A DNA stretch of 20,847 bases, taken from contig JADQAV010000054.1 of assembly GCA_019775845.1 (NCBI GenBank), forward strand, positions 1 through 20,847. The letters run 5' to 3'. The notes under the pieces are model-generated. The model worked only from the letters and a program-made list of their open reading frames with translations. It was not told the DNA's origin and did not search any database. Both the position numbers and the translations under genes were made by a program. Shown piece after piece: positions 18,402-20,847 of this stretch; the first letter of the stretch is position 1; each line of letters opens with the position of its first letter. The stretch is from Myrmaecium sp. VS I D KN 1. Its lineage: Eukaryota > Ascomycota > Dothideomycetes > Valsariales > Valsariaceae.

Positions 18402-20822
18402 GTGAGGACATGTAGATGTTATGCCTCGCGCCCCGTCGTCGCCGTCTTTTCACATGAAACCGTCATGATCTCCTATATCACACTATTATTACCCCACTAG
18501 TTACTATCTCTTCACAGATCTTTTTGGTAATCTTTATTTATTATTGGTCTCTTTACCTTATCATTATCATCATCATCACCTGCTATCGCTCTCTTTCCTA
18601 TCTCTATCATCCTCGTACGACCTACCTTACTACAATCTATTCATCCTTGACGGCCTGCTTTCTTTTCCCTTGCTTGTTTGTTTCTTTTTCTTTTTATTTT
18701 TTTTTATTTTTTTTCGCTCTTTGACGTTCCGTTCCATGTCTGCACGTCTTGTATTCAGCGAGAGTTTGCGATTTTAGTCGAGACGTCTTTTTCTTGTGTT
18801 CATCCCAGGGGAATGGAAAATTTGCTTCCCTCGCGCGCCGCGGAAACGACGGACGCGCTGAAAAGGAATGGATGAAAAATCACCTGACACTCTATTGGTG
18901 GTGTTGGACCTTCCTTTCTCGTTCTGATTTTGTCACTGCTCCTCCGTTCGGCGTCAGAGGGTTTTTTTTACTTCTGGGCGGGCGGGTCATGGGTTCACGT
19001 TTGTTTTGTTGCTGTGGGGTTTCCCCTTTTCCCCACCGCCGCCGCCGCTGCTGCTTGCTCCGAAACGACGCTACGGGTGGGTGGGATGCGTTGCGCGTTT
19101 CATGTTTCATGTTTCAGGGAGGAGGGGAGGGGGGAAGGAGGCAGGGTGAAAGGAGGAGGTGGGGGCCTGGGGTTGGTCTGTGACCGTGCACCAATGGTAG
19201 GCAACACCAGCAATGAACGTCGAGTGTTGGCCGCTGCGGAACGAAGATGAATGTTTTGATTTTCCGCTCGTGTTTTCCTTCTTTTTTTGATTGCTTTTCG
19301 CCTTTATGTTTTTGTGGTTTTTGGGTCTTGAATTGTTCTTCATGATATGGATGAGGTTTTTGAGGATGTATGTGTGTGTTTTACACTGGTGATTCTTCTT
19401 CTTGGTCTTCGTCTTTTTCTTTCTCTCAGAGGCTCCGTTGTTTTTTTGAGGGTTTGATCCCCCTCCTGGGAAGCGAACGTCTATCCATCCTTCCCTTTTG
19501 AAAGGGAAAGACTATGTGGACGTGTGATTTCTCCTACCTCCTCCTCAAACGATTACGGAAACGTCCGATTGGTATGAGATAGAAGGAACGGTTCTGTCGC
19601 GTGCGTGGCCACGTTCATGCTTCTCATGCCCTTCTTTCTCTTTCTTTGAATGCGGAGCGGAGAGCGGGGTGGATGGGGTTTGGCTGGCACTATGCACTTT
19701 ATATACATATAGCTATATATACGTTGTAGATCTCGGTCTGCTTTATTTTTCCCTTTATGATACCTCTTTTTATGTTTTGCTTGCACGTGCGTGCATGCGT
19801 GTGTATACTGTATATCTACCTTCCCCCAGAGAGAGAGACGGAGAGCTAGCGGGAGCGGATCAGAAGAGCAATCGAATCAACCTTTTTTTAAGCTTGCTTT
19901 GTTCTGCGTCCTTCGTCCTTCTTCTTCCTCTCCTCCTTGACCGTTTTTCCTTTTTAGGGGAGGGTGTTGTCGATGTAGCATTATAATTAGAATCAGGATC
20001 AGAATCAGAATTAGTATAAATCCCTTCGGTGTCTATAAGTATGTATAGATCGTCTTTATTCTGAGTTTGATTTATTTTGCTAGTCGCTTTACTCATGGCC
20101 TTACGGCCTCACAGCGTCATGGCCTTCTGGCGTTATAACCTGAGGTTAGAGGTAGGACGTGGGAGATCGGAGGCGGGACGAAGATGCGTCTTGTGCTTGT
20201 ATGGTTTTGGCGGGTTAGGTTTAGCTGCTTTCCTCTTCCTTTCTTCTTTCTTTCTTCTAAGCTTAAGTGCCAAAGAACTCAAGAAGATGTATACCTAGGA
20301 AATGTAAGCGGGGTATCTACCGGGTAAGGAAAGAGCACTCTAGGGGATGGACTGCTGCGAGAGGGATATACTACTAACTACATTATATACACTATCAGGG
20401 ACTGGTACTAGTACTACACACTGGCGATTCAGGCTAGCATCGCGTATCGTACCGCAGCTCATCTTCTTAATGGATAGTGCTATTCCGTCTCCACACCTCT
20501 CTGTTGCGTCTTGGAACTATATCGGAGGAGTCGCTAGGGTATCAGGACTAGCTGCGCCGTGTTTGTGATAGGAAGGGTGGTGGTGGCTGGGACAGATAGA
20601 AAGGAGGTGAAATGATAGTAATCCCGCAGTGACGAGTTGGTCTTTCATGCCCGGTGTGGGGGATGGGAAGGAAGGCAGGGAGGGAGGGATATCCGATATG
20701 GTACTGAGGTATGTACAGTACAGTATGTACGACGTGTGAGAGGGTGTAAGGTATATGCAACGAACGAACAGAACAAGTTCCCACAAGAAGAAGAAAGAAT
20801 ATGGTCCCACGAAAAGAGAAAC
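18402..20822. other. Gene-poor right flank
   Basis: The first 350 bases are a T-rich 3' flank of the Rua1-like gene. I find no supportable gene in the rest. Open frames on both strands are low-complexity or lack any family motif; the best is a 78-residue minus-strand frame at 19860-20096 rich in Ser/Asp then Arg/Lys, which I do not trust. Simple structures are present: a GTTTCAT triplicate at 19097-19116, an 8-bp inverted repeat TTCCCTTT/AAAGGGAA at 19491-19508, a 12-bp palindrome ATATAGCTATAT at 19707-19718, and a direct repeat of CATGGCCTT at 20094 and 20118. Confidence 0.5.
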
Positions 20823-20847
20823 AAAAAAAAAAAAAAAAAAAAAAAAA
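20823..20847. repeat. Poly-A run at the window edge
   Basis: Twenty-five A bases end the window. It may mark a contig end at a homopolymer, a microsatellite, or an assembly artefact; nothing beyond it can be seen. Confidence 0.9.

Noticed and set aside
20366-20400. TACTAAC followed by CACTATCAG, like an intron 3' end
   Set aside because: No matching donor or flanking exon with coding character was found, so it is treated as chance.
1-20847. A biosynthetic gene cluster around the dehydrogenase and the Rua1-like regulator
   Set aside because: The two genes are 11 kb apart with conserved housekeeping-type genes between them, and no synthase, transporter, P450 or acyltransferase is present.

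Overview
The window is nuclear DNA from a filamentous ascomycete (Pezizomycotina, most likely a Sordariomycete). The evidence is: short introns of about 50-110 nt with GTAAGT-like donors and CTAAC/CTGAC branch points; pyrimidine-rich promoter strands; G+C-rich genes separated by microsatellite-rich spacers; and at the left edge a stretch of about 600 bp with no CpA or TpG at all, the signature of repeat-induced point mutation (RIP). The class assignment is inference; no species can be named.

Layout. Bases 1-599 are a heavily RIP-mutated AT-rich relic. Three minus-strand genes follow: a three-KH-domain RNA-binding protein (1444-2610), a zinc-dependent medium-chain alcohol dehydrogenase (3814-5010) and a Yippee-type zinc-binding protein (6093-6502). 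A 1.5 kb divergent promoter region separates the Yippee gene from a plus-strand gene for a TPR/J-domain co-chaperone (8051-10336). Next comes an almost 5.9 kb spacer with no gene I can support, full of microsatellites, G-runs and pyrimidine tracts. It ends at a plus-strand gene for a putative transcription factor with a Rua1-type C-terminal zinc-binding domain (16230-18401). The last 2.4 kb has no convincing gene and ends in a run of 25 A at the window edge.

How the genes relate. I see no operon-like or cluster logic. Four of the five genes look like conserved single-copy fungal genes (RNA binding, Yippee, co-chaperone, Rua1-like regulator), and the dehydrogenase has no partner that fixes its substrate. 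Exon-intron structures were worked out by hand and all give continuous reading frames: KH protein 364 aa, dehydrogenase 360 aa, Yippee 110 aa, TPR-J protein 687 aa, Rua1-like protein 647 aa.

I found no clearly new multi-gene system. The most notable signals are the sharp edge of the CpA/TpG-free block, a gapped heat-shock-element-like site upstream of the co-chaperone gene, the very long repeat-laden region upstream of the Rua1-like regulator, and a TCAGGG-type hexamer array bracketed by a perfect 8-bp inverted repeat. No tRNA, rRNA, CRISPR array or intact mobile element was recognised.
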